From assembly GCA_001414345.1 (NCBI GenBank), contig LLCB01000173.1:56469-120468 (forward strand): a stretch of 64,000 nucleotides of DNA, written 5' to 3'. This DNA is from Hymenoscyphus infarciens (lineage: Eukaryota; Ascomycota; Leotiomycetes; Helotiales; Helotiaceae). Below, piece by piece: positions 9,906 through 23,595 of the stretch; positions within the stretch are counted from its first letter, which is position 1, and every line of letters begins with the position of its first letter. The position numbers and the translations under genes were made by a program. The notes under the pieces are model-generated. The model saw nothing but the letters and a program-made list of their open reading frames with translations. It was not told the origin of the DNA and did not search any database.

Positions 9906-11816
9906 ATTTGATTGGGGGAGGTCTAGATGAAGCTGGAGATTGGGGTCTGTCTCGTGGGTGGAGATTAGATGGCTCTTTGGGGCTTGAGGGTCCATTGTTC
10001 GATTCTTTGTATATAGCTTTATATGGTCTGTTCTTTGTTTTTGAAATAAGAATATCATTTTTGATTGTTACTAAAAAAATCTCTCTCCTCCGACGTCCAA
10101 TTGTCTCTTCGGTTATTATCCCATTCGGGGTTTAGGCGCATTAAATAGACAACGGAAATGTATCTTGCATTTTTCCTCGAATTTGACTATGAGATGGTTT
10201 GAAAGTGTACTGACATAACGGAGATAGAGGATTCTCGGTTATTTCGACAATGTTTTGTTCTGGATTCTTCAGTAGTGTAATAGTACAACGAGGTCAAAAG
10301 TTTTTGGGGAAAAAAGACTCCAGAGTAAAAGAAGTAACTCTAGCTTCAAGGCACTTGTATGCAACCATTTTCGCAACTCATCTGAAAGAATGAAGGTAGT
10401 ATTGACCTGGTTGTTTGAGCTGACATGGTGAAAAAGTGAATTATTGTTACCATTTCCCGAACCCCTATATAACACTTCACTAGTCAAATTTCGTCCAGTC
10501 AACATTCACCTATCTTAAGCGAAATTCTGCCGCCCCCACACCCCCTTGCATAGTAATAAGCAAGATACGGATATGTATGTTAAATATGGCGAGGTGGCAA
10601 ATTTGTCAGCCGGCGGTCTTCCAACAAGACAAGAAAGCGACTAATAGAAAATTACCAACCATGAATTAATGACTTAGCTATCATACTCTACCAAAGTTAC
10701 TACGTGTGTAATATCGCTGTGTTGGGGGGTATCTTCTGAATACTTGTCAACATCGGGTATTACTTACTTAGAGTATGAGGAAAAGAAGAGACTCATGCAG
10801 AAGCCTTGGGATGGCCTGAAGGGGGTGTGATTCTTCATATGGAGTTCACATTCTCTGACTGTTTGGAACTTCAGCCCGCAAAATTCAACCTTGGACTGTT
10901 GTGTATGAAGTTGCCCAGAAAATCTATATAAATGAAGAAACACTGGTCTGGGCAAAACGAAAAAAATAGCTAAAAAAGAAAAATAGGACTCAATACGCCG
11001 AGTCAAATAGTGCACTTCGGCGGATATCGACTTCCTAGATCACTAGGCACTTGATACTAGTTTGAGACGGCCTATCGACTAATCTCGGCAAGAAAAGGTG
11101 TCTGCGTTTCCCTAAAACCTACTATCGGGAGGGAAGATTAGGTTTTTGCCATTTTTCCCTCTGATTAAAACCTATTGCAGGTGCAAGGTCAAGGGAAGTG
11201 GTATTGGCATTCAAAAGTGCAGGGTGGAGAATTAGGTGTTTATTACTATAAGGAAGGAACTATCTACTATACGAAGAAGGAAGTATAAATACCCCAAGAG
11301 TGAGCTAACCCTAATCGGTTAGTCATCACAAGAGTGAATATCTAATACAATAATAAAACCTTTCCTAGAGTAACAAACTTTAAGTGACAGCTTTTTTCCC
11401 TCTATAATTTTGGGGATCTCGGTCACCAGCTGAATGTTCACCCATTTTAAAGCGGCATGTAAAGTCACGAGGAAGCTTATCATGATGGAGGGAGTTGGAC
11501 GGGCGGAGGGGAAGAGTTCAAGCAAGTCAAGCAATTATTTATACGGAGGACGCGATATGGAGACTTCAGGCTAGTGTCGTGTAAGGTGCTGTACTTCAAT
11601 GGACCTCCCTGTAATTCGAGGCTCAGATAATCGTCTATAGGTTCGATTGGTCTACTTTGAACGCCTCTTAAAGAGCTGACCACGAACCAGGAGCCTTCGG
11701 GACATTGGTCTGCATTCCCTGTAAAATAGGTAAATCAATCGTAGATTCTCCTCCGGTTAAGTTTTAGTGAAAATAATAATAAAACTCGCCATCATTACAT
11801 GTACCCACACAAAATT
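9906..11816. other. Convergent intergenic region
   Basis: About 1.9 kb between the 3' ends of the GH114 and giant-protein genes. AATAAG near 10045 could serve the GH114 transcript. The rest is AT-leaning DNA without a supported gene. A TATAAATACCCC stretch near 11283 and the sequence around it have the feel of an old LTR or promoter remnant, but no second copy is present in the window. Confidence 0.45.
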
Positions 11817-12074
11817 TCACAAACGCCTTCTCACATCCCTCAATCCAGAACCAGAACATTCATCATACACACCACTTCTCGCCTTCTCAACCACATCGCC
11901 AGCACCCCTAAATCTAGCCCTCCACCCCTCCACCCAAAGCCACGCAATTTTAAAATCCTCATTCTCGCCCTTAAACACCACCCCTTCCTTCTTCAAGACA
12001 GCAGGCTTCTCAATAACAATATTGCGCACGATCAGGGTTGGGACAATCAAAGGAGGTGGTAGAGGACCGGATGG
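11817..12074 (-). other. In-frame 85-codon open extension beyond the giant gene's TAG
   Basis: Directly after the TAG stop of the giant gene the same frame continues without interruption for 85 codons to a TGA at 11817-11819. The translation has ordinary protein character and is unlike random 3' UTR: Trp-rich segments such as FKIAWLWVEGWRARF and a beta-like run LIVPTLIVRNIVIEKP. It could be a readthrough extension, a last exon reached by splicing over the TAG (the TAG itself would form an acceptor, ATATACTAG), or a formerly coding end cut off by a nonsense change. The best phase-0 donor nearby is GTTCAT, which is weak, so splicing is not well supported. Confidence 0.45.
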
Positions 12075-15000
12075 CTAGTATATAAGTCCATCATCGTCTT
12101 CTCTTCTTCTGTTCAACAACGGGGTGTTCTCTGTGCGCCTGGGATTATGAACACTACTTTCTAGTCCTTTTGAGGGACTGCCCCCATAACCGGCTCCGTC
12201 GTATGGGTTATTTGTTTCTGGGTTGTCGTAAAATTGATTCTTGGTGTCTTCGTTGCTGTTTCTGGAACGGAGACTGTTGGGCCGAGAACGATGGGTGAAA
12301 GTTGGGGAGGGAGGTTTGGGAATGGGATCTAACGATCGAGGAACTAGCATACTGTCTTCTTCTTCGTCATACTCTTCGTGCTTGAGATGTGATGGTTTTG
12401 GTGAAATTGCGGGAGGAAGAGTGTCGTGGTAAAGTGAACCAGGTCTACCACGGTTCATTGCTGCTGGAGATGCCTGGGGCTTAGGAGAGGTTCCTCCACG
12501 GAAGAGGCCAATGCTTGGAAGAAGTGGTGTACCGTTGGATGATTCAAAGAGAGAGCGAGTTTTTTGGAATATCGACATTGGCGAGGAGGAAGATGTCACT
12601 GTTGATCGACGGGGAGATTTTGGTGGTGGAGTGAGCGCAGACCCTTCATTTTTAAATGGAGACTCTATTGACAAGCGAGAAATTGATTGAGGAGGAAGTG
12701 TTGGTGACGAAGTTCCTCTATTGCGGGTTGGATCAATTGATAGACGGGAGACGCTTCGCAAAGGTGGGTTTGCATCCATAGAGAGCCGAGAACTAGGACG
12801 CGCGTAAGGGTTATTGCTACTGAATGGCGAGGAGCCGGACGCATCTAAAGATTTTGGACGAAAGCTGGACGTATTATCCTCGAATTGCTGCACTTGAGCA
12901 GCGGTAAGAGACTGAGGACGGCTATGCATGGTTTCTGCTGAGGCGATTTTCTCAGAAATACTGTCCGGGCTCTTCTGGGCCACCAAGTCTGTTCGACTTG
13001 CCTTGGGTGTAACATATGCTCCATATTGTGAAGGATTGAAAGGATCGAATTCAGCTTGCATAGGTGAGGCTTGAGGTTTTAGATCTTGTTCAGATTCTTG
13101 GGGGTCAACATTCGGTCGAACAGGCCAAGAAGACGAGATGAGATGCTCGTTCAAAAGAGCTTCTTGAGCTACATTCGCGATCTCGTCAATTGGAGTTCCA
13201 GGTGGCGAATCTTCTTCGTCCGAATGAGCATATGTTTCGAAAGATGGCACTGTGTCTGCCGTATGACTTCTCGTGCGAAGATAGTTATCTTCATGCTGGG
13301 CATAGTGACCTTGGTCGAATTGGTCATGTTCATCATCGTAGTGTTCGGCTATTTGGTCCTCAGAAGGTTGAAAGGAATTGCCAACGTAGTCAGAGTCATC
13401 GAGATGGGTTTCTGGACTTTCTGGAATATCACTCATTTGTCTGACGAGGGCAATCTCTGGCCGGATTGTGTTGACCAAATTTGCAAAAAGATTGGGGTTT
13501 GGTGCCGTGTGGGACTTGAAGGGACCTTCATACTCGTTAAATCCGCCTACGGATCCCGAATTGTATGCTTCAGAAAGAGGTTCTTGTCCATTATGGACGA
13601 AGTCTCGTTCATTTCGCATGGGAAATTCGTCTTCCGAATCATCGTCATCAAAAAGATCGTCAACATCACCAACTGTGTGCGGTGACTCCAACTCGAAGTC
13701 TAGTGCTCGTCCAATGTCTTCTGCAGGAGTAACTGGCCGTTCGAAAGATGGCTCTCTTGTTGGTGTTGCTGTTCTTGAGTCAAACTCTTCACCATTCGAC
13801 TCTTCTAGAGCAAGGAGCGACGAAGCGTCTTTTTCTACAGGTAACTGGGGTTCTTCCTTTGGTTCTTGGGGCGTCGTCACGCGCAGGGTCTCGTTTAGTG
13901 GCAGTGGAGCTGGAACTGTACTGGATTCAAGTTCGAAATCGTGAGTATCACTAGCTCCTGCTTTCTGTAGCTCCTCCACATCACTTCCCGAAAGAGGCCC
14001 TTCCTTGTGATTTGCAGCAACCCACGATGCCGTATTGTCATGATAATCGCCCAGATTTTTAGCTTCCTGGGCCAGTGTCTCGATCTCATCTTCAGAATCG
14101 CTTTCTGGTCCCTTCTGCTTTTCTTGTTCGTTTTCTGTATTTGAATCCTCGTGGCCTTCTAAAAGAGCATTGAAACGTTCTGTTTCTATACTTGGAGCTT
14201 CACTCCCTGACATACTCTCCTCGTCGCTCTCAGAAACTGGCTCTGACTCAACGGGGATGGTGGCAGGAAGAGGTGATGTTTCATCCAATTTTTCTGGAGC
14301 GGAACTATCTTTCTCCTGGGCTACTGAGAGGCTTCGAACATCCTCTACGAGGGGCGTGCTTGCAACTTTTTCTCCATCAACATCGCTTTCGTCAATGTGT
14401 TTCCCGGTCGTGTTGTCCTCGGTAGAGACGTCTAATGCTTTCGAATGGTCCTGTGCTGATATGTCATTTCGCTCTGACAGTCCATCGTCTACTTTGCTTT
14501 CACTTGCGTGCTCCTGAAATTCATCCTCTTGCGGCAAAATATCGATATTATTTGCGACAATCTCTGGCGATTTCGGCACACTTTGAGATTTGCCCTCGAT
14601 CGAATTGTCACCTGGCAGAATCGAATCTTCTTTGTGGACTTCTGTTTCCTTAATAGGCTTATAAACATTATTTGGCTCTAGAATAGCATCAAGGTCTTTT
14701 GGGATTACATCTGCCAAGGCAGTTTCGTCGGTGACATTGTTTGATGTCAAATGACTCTCCTCGACGTCTCTTGAATCATGAGAATGTTCCCCGATGTCTT
14801 CTTTCTTAGCCGGGGTTTCGAAGTCATGAAGCTCTTTCGAAGAATCACGGTCCTTTGGAACTACCTCTGCGGATGCGGTCTGATCGATAGCTTTGCTGTG
14901 TGCTGAGTGGTTCTCGTCGATGTTTTCCAAATTTAGGGCCTTTTCTTGAGAATCTGTCTTTTCAACTAGATGTTCAGTCTCCTTTGGCTCCGTTGAAGCA

Positions 15001-18000
15001 TCAAGATCCTTTGGAACGACCTCTGTAGGGACAATCTCGTCTGTTGGATGGTCGGTTGCCAAGTGATCGTCCTGGTTATCCTCTGAAGCTAGGGTCTGAG
15101 TATCTGACGTTTCTACCAGTTTGTCAAGCTCAATGGGCTCAGTCAAAGTATCGAGGTTCTTTGTAGAATGGTCGGGAGATGCCGTTTCGCTTTGAGATTC
15201 ATCGTGGGCAGATGGATCCTTAGCTGTCTCTTCCGATTCTACTACAGCGTCAAGCTCGCGTGGGCTTGGAGTTGGCTCTTCGTGGGATTCAACATGAGTT
15301 GAGGTATCATCCTTAGTATCAGGCAAATCAGATCTTTTCTCCTGCAAATCTGATGTCTTTAACAAATTGTCAAGGTCCTTTGGTTCAAGCTCACTGTGGA
15401 GGGTTTCTGATGTTGGATTTTGATCTTCATGGGAAAGCTCAATTTCCTTAGCTGCAGTAGTTTGGTCGTTGTCTTTCGGCTTAAACACTGTAGCAATATC
15501 CTTCGAAATTGGGTGCTCTAACTCTATATCATCGTGACCGGTGTTGTCTTGCTCAAGGTTTGCTGCGAGTATGATAGGATTAGCAGATTCGATTGGTTTC
15601 GGGGGTTCGAATCCATGATCCAACGACTTTTCCTCCGAAAGATCCAAATCCTTGGAAACCGGCTGCTCTTGCTCACTGCCATCGTGATTGATATCAACAT
15701 GAGTTAGTGGGGGGCCAAGGCTCTCAAATTCGGCTGACTTTGGTTGATCAACATCCTTTGGCTCGAACGAATCGTCTAAATCTTTGACTGAAGTTGGTTC
15801 TTCCGCTTTCGTCCCCTCGGGTGACATCTGATCTTCCTCAACATCCGTCAGAGAGGCACTATGGGAATGTACAGCCTCCGGTACAACACTGAGGTCTTTC
15901 ACTGCCAGTTCAGCCCCATTGTTTGGCTCTCCTGGGGCAGTTGAAGCTGCATGAACGGCGCTTTCAGAGACGGGAAAATCTGATTCTGGCACATCATGGG
16001 AGTTTTCCACTTCGTGGTCGTGAGGTTTCACTTGGTCCTTGGCATGCTCCAAATCTGGTGAAACATCGGTAAGGGGTCCTATTGACTTTGTGTGGTTCTC
16101 GAATTCGTTGACATTGGCATCGGATGAATCTTCGATTTCGGCTTTATCCGAAAATGGGTCATCTAGGGAGTTATCGTTTTGTGAATCTAAGGGTATTCCA
16201 GCAGTAACCCCTGATGCTGCTGTATCATGATCCAGGTCTTTGGGTTCTTGCACAGCATCAATATTCTCGGAATCCAACTCGTCTAATGAGGTCTCTTGGT
16301 CAAACGAGCGATTCTCTGGGGCATCATGATGACTGATTGTAGCATGAGATTGGTCCAGGTCCCTTGGTTCAAACGAGTCGTCGTCTTCGACGTTATTTGA
16401 GTCTACCGAAGTGGTCTGGTCGTGATTTGTGGTAGAGACAGCCTCATCAAGATCCTTTGGTTTCATGTACTCGTCGTCTCCGAGGTCTTTTGGGTGTTCT
16501 TTTACCAAGGTTATATGACCTTCGGAGTCGTCTTCTTCCTTAATTTGTTCGAGTGGAGAGCTCTCATGAGCAGCTATATCTTTATTCATCTCGACTATGT
16601 CATCGCTTTCCTTGGTGACTTGGTCAAGATGCTTTGGCTCGGGGACAGCTTCGTTATGATCTTGTGGAGAGATCTCTTCTGGTATCGCTGGCTTTTTGTA
16701 AGAACCTGACATCATCGCGAAAAGATCCTTCTCGGTTAAAGACCTGACACTATCCATTGAATGTTTGCCTGTAGGGGAAGCAGCTCGGGAGTCTTCATCT
16801 TCTGGAAAGTCGTGGGTGGAAGCCTCATCTGGGGGCGGCGATGATGCGATGTCAATGGGCAGTTCCTTTACCGCAGGAGCCTCTGTATCTGAACCTTTGT
16901 CTTGAGGAGACGCATTGCCTTCTGTTACAACATGGGAATGGGCAGTTTCTTGTTCAGGTAAAGATTCATCGTGCTCGTCGATTTCCCGATGTGCCTCTTT
17001 GTTGGCAATATCATCGCATGATTCAGATTTAACACTCTCATGATCATGATGATCCTCCAAAGACTCAATCGATTTACCCGTGTTGTTGGGCTCCAATTGC
17101 TCTTCTGACTTCTTCTCCAATGTTGGCGATTCTTCGTTTACGTTGTCTTCGGACTGTACCTCCATGGCGTTCACTGAAGGCTCGGACTGGATGTAATCCT
17201 GTTGGGTTGAGACAATTCCCGGAGTAACATCGGTTTGGGCGTGAAACTCCTCATGGCTTTCATGCTCGTCAACAATCGAACCTTTTGCGGTTTCTGGTTC
17301 ATCCTCAAGTGGTGGTGTACTTGGGTCTTTTATCTCTTCAGCCTCATCGTCCTTGGGATGGTTTGCTGACGCATTTTTCGTTTGCCCCTTTGCGAGGTCC
17401 TCATCGCTTTCCTCTTCCATCAAATCGTGAGCATCTGAGGAATTTTCAACCGACCCATCATGCTTGATAGGTTCTTCGACCGCTGCCAGTGGAAGGTCGG
17501 AAATCACATCGACACCTTCATTGTCTTGCGACTCCTCCCGGATGGATACGTCAAGATTTTTCGGCTGTATTTCTACTTTTGGTTCTGCGTCCTTAAAATG
17601 TTCCTTGTCAAGATGGTCGGAACTTTCAGCATGTTGATGGAGCTCATCTAAATTTCTGGGTTGTATTTCAAACTCTGGTTCATTGAGGTCAGATATAGAC
17701 CCAGAAGTTATATCGAGATTTTTGGGCTGCATTTCCGAACCCACTTCCCCATGCTCAGGTCCGGAAGCTACCTCGAGGCTGCCTGGCTGGATTTCAGAAT
17801 CTGAACCTTGGTGCTCTAACTCGTGGTCTTTCGTTGGCCCTGAAGTCTGGAGAGGTTTGGTTTCTGCATCCAGATCTCTAGCAGTCATTTCGACTTCATG
17901 ACCTTCATCTGCAGGAATTATTGCACCTGAAAAGTAGTCTTTGCTCTGCGGAAAACCATCGCGAGGAATCATAGTCGTTAGGGGTGTGAAGAAATCGGCT

Positions 18001-21000
18001 TGTGGTGACTCCTCTGTGGTCTCCTTCTCATTCCTTCTCTCTAAATCAAGACTCTTTGACTGAATTTCGTCTTTGGGGACAGAAGCATTTTCTTGGAGAC
18101 TATCCAGATCTTTGGGCTTTATGTCTTCCTCATGCTCGACGTTTTCGGAATGCAGTTGGGCCTCATTGAGATTTATTGGCTGTAATTCGACCTCGTGCTG
18201 GGAAGGTTCGTCATTCTCCAAATCAAGACCCTTCGGCTGGCTTCCAGCAATCGGTTGGTCGTGTCCAGAAGTCTGTTTTGGAAGGCTATCTAGATCTTTA
18301 GATTGTACCTCAATCTCTAGCCCACCGCTCTTGGAATGCGAAGAGAGTTCATCAAGATTTTTCGGCTGTATCTCTACCTTGGAATCATCATGATGAGAAG
18401 TTTGAGCTTCTAAAGCAGGACTCTTTAGTGGGGTTTCAACCACAGGGTCTTCGTTCGCAGTGGCCTGCTCCAGGTGGCTGTCCAAATTCTTGGGTTGTAG
18501 GTCCAGCTCGGGTTCATCTTGTTTTGCAACCTCGGAATGTAGGGAAAGCTCATCAAGATTTCGTGGTTGTATTTCTACCTCAGAATTCTCTAGATGGGAT
18601 GGTTCAGTTTCCAAATCAAGACTCTTTGGCTGTATCTCAAGGACTGGCTCCTCGTTGGTAGAGCTCTCTTGTAATGAATCATCCAAATATTTGGGCTGTA
18701 TCTCTACTTCCGGCTCATCTTGATTCGCTATTTCAGAATGCGGGGTGGATTCATCAAGATTGCGGGGTTGAATTTCCAAATTCTCATCCTCTGGTTCCTT
18801 TTCTTCAAAGTGCGGGAGGGTTTTAATATGTCCCGGTAGAGCGTTAAGACGTTCGGTTTGGATCTCGAGTTCTGAATCCTCTTTTGATTCTTGCCCATCA
18901 CCCTGATGAGAGCTTTCCGGTAGGGCATCAAGATTTTTTATTTCAACCTCGGATTCTAGCTCTTTAGATTCATCTTCATCGTGGTGAGAGGTAACATTTG
19001 GTTCAGGGAGAGCGTTAAGATCGCGTGGTTGGATATCCAACTCCGGATCTTCCTCTTTAAATTCCTTCTCTTCAACCTGGTGTGAGGTTTCGGCAGGTCC
19101 AGGCAGAGCATCAAGATTCTTGGTTTCAATCTGAACTTCTGACTTGTCGTTCTTGGGTTCCTCCCCTTGGTGAGGGCTTTCAGTGGGTTCCGGTTGAACG
19201 TCAAGGTTCTTCACCTCGATATTGGCTTCTGACTCTTCGTTCTTGGAATCCTGCCCGTGTCCAGGTAAAGTGTCGTGATGTTTTATTTCAATCTCGGCCT
19301 CCGGCTCTTCGTTTTTAGAATCCCCCACTTGCGCGGGCAGAGAATCAAGGTTCTTGATTTCGATCGGAGCCTCTGACTCTTCATCCTTGGTTTCAGGATG
19401 ATGAGGACTTTCAGCAGGTACCGGTAGAGTGTCAAGATTCTTTCCTTCGATCTCAGCTTCCGATTCTTCGCCTTTGGAGTCCCCTCCTTGTGTAGGAAGA
19501 GTGTCGAGATTATTGATTTTAATATCAGCTCCTGGATCTTCGTTCTTGGGTTCCTCGTCTTTGTCGGAATGAGAACTTTCAACTTGTTCAGGTGCAACAT
19601 CAAGATTCTTGATTTGGATCTCAGCCTCTGGCTCTTCATCCTTGGAGCTTTCGACAGGCTCAGGTAAGGCGTCGAGATTTTTTATTTCAATCTCAGAATC
19701 CTCCTCTTTGTCTTTGGACCCCTCCTTTTCGACCTCATGAGAATTCTCGACAGGTTCAGAGACAGCATCAAGATTCTTAGCCTTAATCTCAGCCTCCGGT
19801 TCGTCATCGCCTTCTAAAACACCACTAGAAGCTTCGGCTACATGGATAGGGGATCTGGTTTCCTGAGGAGTGTTCACAACAACCTCTTTCTTGACAGGCA
19901 ATTCGTCCAAATTTCTCGGCATCCAATCCTCCGGTAATTCTTCACCTTCAGAGTCATCAAACTTGGGTGTGGCCGGTTCTTGCTCGATATCGAGAGATTT
20001 TGAATTCACATGTTCGTTTTCCTCCGTCGTGGCAGGAATAGGTTCTTCGACATCCACAGGCTTGACAGTCATAGGTTGGTCGTCTTGGGCTAAAGTGTCG
20101 ATAGACTTCTCTGAGATGGCTGGTTCCTCGTGATTTCCAGACTCTTGTGGTTCTTTTTCGTCAGTGGTGGTAGCCTCAGTGTGATCGACATGTGTGGATG
20201 GAGTCTTGTCTTCCTCGTCCAGACCAGAAGATTCTGGTACCGTCTCGGATTGTTTGGCTTCCATTTCCGGGGTGTGTTCTTGGGGGGCTTTATCAGTAAG
20301 GTCAGGTGACTTTGGAACAACTTCTGAAATCTCATTGGCTTCATCGCTGGCAAGAGAGCGCTCTTGGGTATCTGCCTGCTTCAAGGACTCGTGGTCGGAA
20401 GGTTTGGTTTCAGAGGCATTCTTAATAGCAGTTTGCTGGTGACTTGTGATGGCCGCGTCCGAGTGAACAATGTCGTCTCTAGGAGTGGTATCCAAGGAGG
20501 TCTTTTCCAAATCATCCTGTGGGTCCTTTTCGTCTAGTTCTTTGGAGGACAAGGCTTCAATAGCAGTTTCCTCTTGCTTGTCCTCATCCTGGCCTGAAAG
20601 TTCTTTGGTTGCTACATCCTCGTTCGAGTGTTCGCTTGAGTTTTCACTCTGCCCCTTTTCCAAGGATTTCCCCAGAATTTCGGGTTCTGCATCATGATGT
20701 GGTACTTCGATGGTATGTTCCGTGGTATTGTTTGCATTTGGGGATGAATGGTTTGCTTCAAGATGCTCCTCCTTCTCAAATTCTTCAACAGGGTGTGTTT
20801 CCGACTTAGGTATTGTGGAATCTTGCTCGTCCAACTTGTCTTCCACAACCACGTTTTTCTCACTTGCTGGGGAATCCAATCCCTTTGCCTTCATATTTAT
20901 CTCGGGTTCTTCATCTTGCTGAATGGCCTTCTCTGCGCCAACTGAGTTTTCAATTGCATTCTCCTTCTCGGCAGTTGGCGACGTGATGTCTTTCTCCAAA

Positions 21001-22080
21001 CCAACATGCGCTTCATCCTCCGACTTCTCAGCTGGTGAAGACAAAGACTTTGAGAGCAATGAATGTGCTTCCTCGAGTCCCACCTTTTCCAAATCACGCT
21101 GTGTCCCTTCCTTATCATCGCCAGCATCCAACCCCTTCTCCCCGATCGACCTCTCAATTTCCATCGGTGCATCCTCAACCCCGGGCTTCGCAGTAGAGGA
21201 AATCTCATCCTCTTTTACAGATCGAGCTGCTGGTACAGTTTCAGCATCATCTTGCACCTCGGGTGCAGCCGCACTCACTTCTGGACTATCCAGTTTTGTC
21301 CCATTGACACCGTTCGTACTAGTTCCATTCGTATCCATTCCATTCATTGCTCTCGGAATGTTTCCGTCTCCATTGGAACTTAAATTCGTGCCTTTTGTTG
21401 CCATGCTCGGACGATGTGCAAAGTTCGGGGTAATGGGAGAAGCTCTCGCAGACCCACGCGTCTTTGCCCGACTTCGGTATTGGATAACGGGGAGGACTGT
21501 AGGTTTATTAAGCGCCAATTCGATTTGCGCGTTGATGGCCTTGTAATTTGATTAGCATAATCCCAAGGGGAAAGTGTAGCAAGATACGAACCCTTCTCTT
21601 CTCATCCAAATCTGCGAGTTTCTTCTTGCCCTCCTCGACTCGTCTTTCCATCTCATCTTCCATCTGCTCCATCTGTTCTTCGACTTCTTGATGCAATTTC
21701 TGCTGATTCTCTGCCAATTCATTCTTCATCAAATCATCAACGTCTTTCTTGAGTCGTATTCGTTTCTCTTCCTCGGCTTGTATCCTCAACCTACGCTCAT
21801 CATCTTCCTTCCTCCGTCTCTCCATTAACTCCTCCTCTTCCTTTCGGATTCTTTCCTCCACCTCGATACGTTCCTTCTCTCGTTGTGCCGCCAGTTCCTT
21901 CGTATTATTCTCGTGATTCGTCTTCATCTCTTCAATCTTCGCCTCCCGCTCCATCTCCAATCGTTCCATTTCCGCATTGTGTGCTGAAGTGTCGGAAAGC
22001 GATTGTACGCATTTGTGGATCGAGTCCATGTTATCATGCATCTGAACCACCAGGTCCGCGACGGAAGTTTGTCCCGCCAT
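12075..22080 (-). CDS. Giant (~3,317 aa) coiled-coil, disordered motif-repeat protein
   Basis: Not recognised as a named family. Exon 1 is 22080-21592 (163 aa) and exon 2 is 21539-12075, joined by a 52-bp phase-0 intron with donor GTTCGT, a CTAAT branch-like site and acceptor ACAAG. The 9.4-kb frame has no ATG at its head and needs exon 1, which gives DEKRR-AINAQIEL across the join. Residues ~40-165 are a long charged coiled coil. From ~200 to ~2,700 the chain is extremely acidic and low in hydrophobics. The core array (~745-1490) has 29 modules of about 25 residues with consensus [IPV]-K-[ND]-L-D-x-LPEP. Further PKDLD-type motifs, spaced more widely, run to ~2,400. The last ~500 residues are Ser/Pro-rich with RLSIDP-like repeats and end in TPLLNRRREDDDGLIY. 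Composition suggests a cytoplasmic scaffold or tether; a leashin-like organelle tether is only an analogy. Confidence 0.8.
17500..19850 (-). repeat. Coding tandem array of [IPV]K[ND]LD modules
   Basis: Within the giant gene, 29 degenerate units of about 75-120 bp each encode one K-x-L-D motif followed by a Pro/Glu/Ser-rich spacer. Units nearest 19,850 are most alike (KNLDALPEPV type), and they drift toward PKNLDELS and PKSLDLE types downstream. This suggests successive local duplication with divergence, and such arrays are prone to copy-number change. Confidence 0.8.
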
Positions 22081-23595
22081 CTTTGCTCGAGGGGATTTCT
22101 AAATGTTACACTATCTGGTAGTAGACAAAATCTTCTCTCCAAAACTTCAATATCGTGACAGCGTATAACTTGTGAGTATATCCAGCTTCTCGTACAATGT
22201 AAAGGAAAAAGGGATATCAACAAACGAAAATAGAAAAAAGGTATAATCTATATCAACAAACAACAAGTAATAAAACAATCAGACACGACAGCCACAACAC
22301 AACAAATTCAACCAATCCAGCGGTGTCAACACAATTGTACCAGACAAGGTCATTCCCTAGAAGCCAGTACTTCGAGACTAGAAGGAAAAGAACAGTAAAG
22401 CAACGAATGACGGAAGAGGGGAACCAGCTGCCAGCAGTACAAGTATTCCACGAGCTTGGAGGATCCCGGTTGCTGAAAAGCACACACAAATGGCAGGACT
22501 CAAAACTAAACTTTTTGCAGCACAGGTACTGACGCGACACAAGAATGCGATGGATGAGATGAGAAGACCATGGCACTTGCACAGTGGTTGGTTCTCGTCG
22601 GTGTGGTTGCGCTGTGATGCATGAATTTGCGTTGGTTTCAACGAGGATACGTGGTTATGCTGATACATGGTGAAAAGCCCATTTGCCGAAGAAGTCCGGA
22701 GATAGGAATGCGAATACATATGGTGGCTTGCTCAACAAATGGCATCTACTGGATAAAGACATTGCTGTAATTTTCTAGTCAATGATGAGATGGAATATAA
22801 TTCGTCCTGGTGTTGTTGAAATGTTGAACCTGGAAGCCCAAGTTGGGCAGCGATGGTAAGTAAAGCGGCACCTAGTAGAGAGTTCTCGGGGCGTATTCGG
22901 AAGTTTTTCTCTTCTCCGATGTACGAGTAAGATCATTATAAAACTTCTAAAAAAATCACTGTGCCAAACTTGAATAATAATTCAATTCATTTCCGCGTTT
23001 TGTTCGGACAAAAGGAATATACCCGGAGTTCTACGCCTCCAGAAAAGTTATTACCTTCGTGGGTGTCAGGGTTAGAAGGAAACTCTGTGGTGTTTAGCTT
23101 TCAAACCCGCCCCGCCTGCAACATAACTAGGAGAAAACAAGGAGCGTAGACTAACAATTCAACAAGTACTATACAAACTCTAGCGCCCTCTACTTTTCAT
23201 CTCAACAAACGATGTTATTCAGTTCAGTACCATCCTAACACCCACTGCCGCCTTTACTTACCCCTCACCTCCCAACCTCCTCACTTCTCTCACACCACGC
23301 CTCACACCACCAGCACGAACAAGCATAAAACTCACACCCCCGAGAGGGGGCTTTCCCCACCGCAACGCTTTCATATTAACTTCCCAATTCGTTAGGTAAT
23401 CCACACAACCAAAACAATACAACCCCTTCCACCCTCCACTTCATCAAGCACCCCATTTTCCCACAATCCGATCCGATCTGAACTGTCGAGTTAGCTTTCG
23501 GACCCTATTTCTCTAGGTTACCAGCCAAGACAATAAAAAATAAAAAACCAAGCCTTTCCGTCTACTCAAGTTCGTAATCATCTAGTGAACCCCTC
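22081..23595. promoter_or_regulatory. Upstream region of giant gene and left border of RIP block
   Basis: About 1.5 kb of normal composition that must hold the giant gene's promoter and leader. It has a long pyrimidine- and ACC-rich stretch around 23200-23480. Short open frames at 22253-22719 and 22961-23149 lack domains. RIP-type AT richness begins abruptly beyond 23595, so this flank looks unique in the genome. Confidence 0.45.

Noticed and set aside
10719..11346. Possible solo LTR (TGTTGG start, TATAAATA, ACA end)
   Set aside because: No matching flanking duplication and no second copy in the window; the sequence is also not RIPped.
11767..12078. Plus-strand 103-codon frame
   Set aside because: It is antisense to the better-looking minus-strand extension after the giant gene's TAG and has no motif of its own.
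12075..21518. Giant frame as a stand-alone gene
   Set aside because: It begins without ATG (TTG at 21518), and a short intron joins it cleanly in frame to the coiled-coil exon at 21592-22080.
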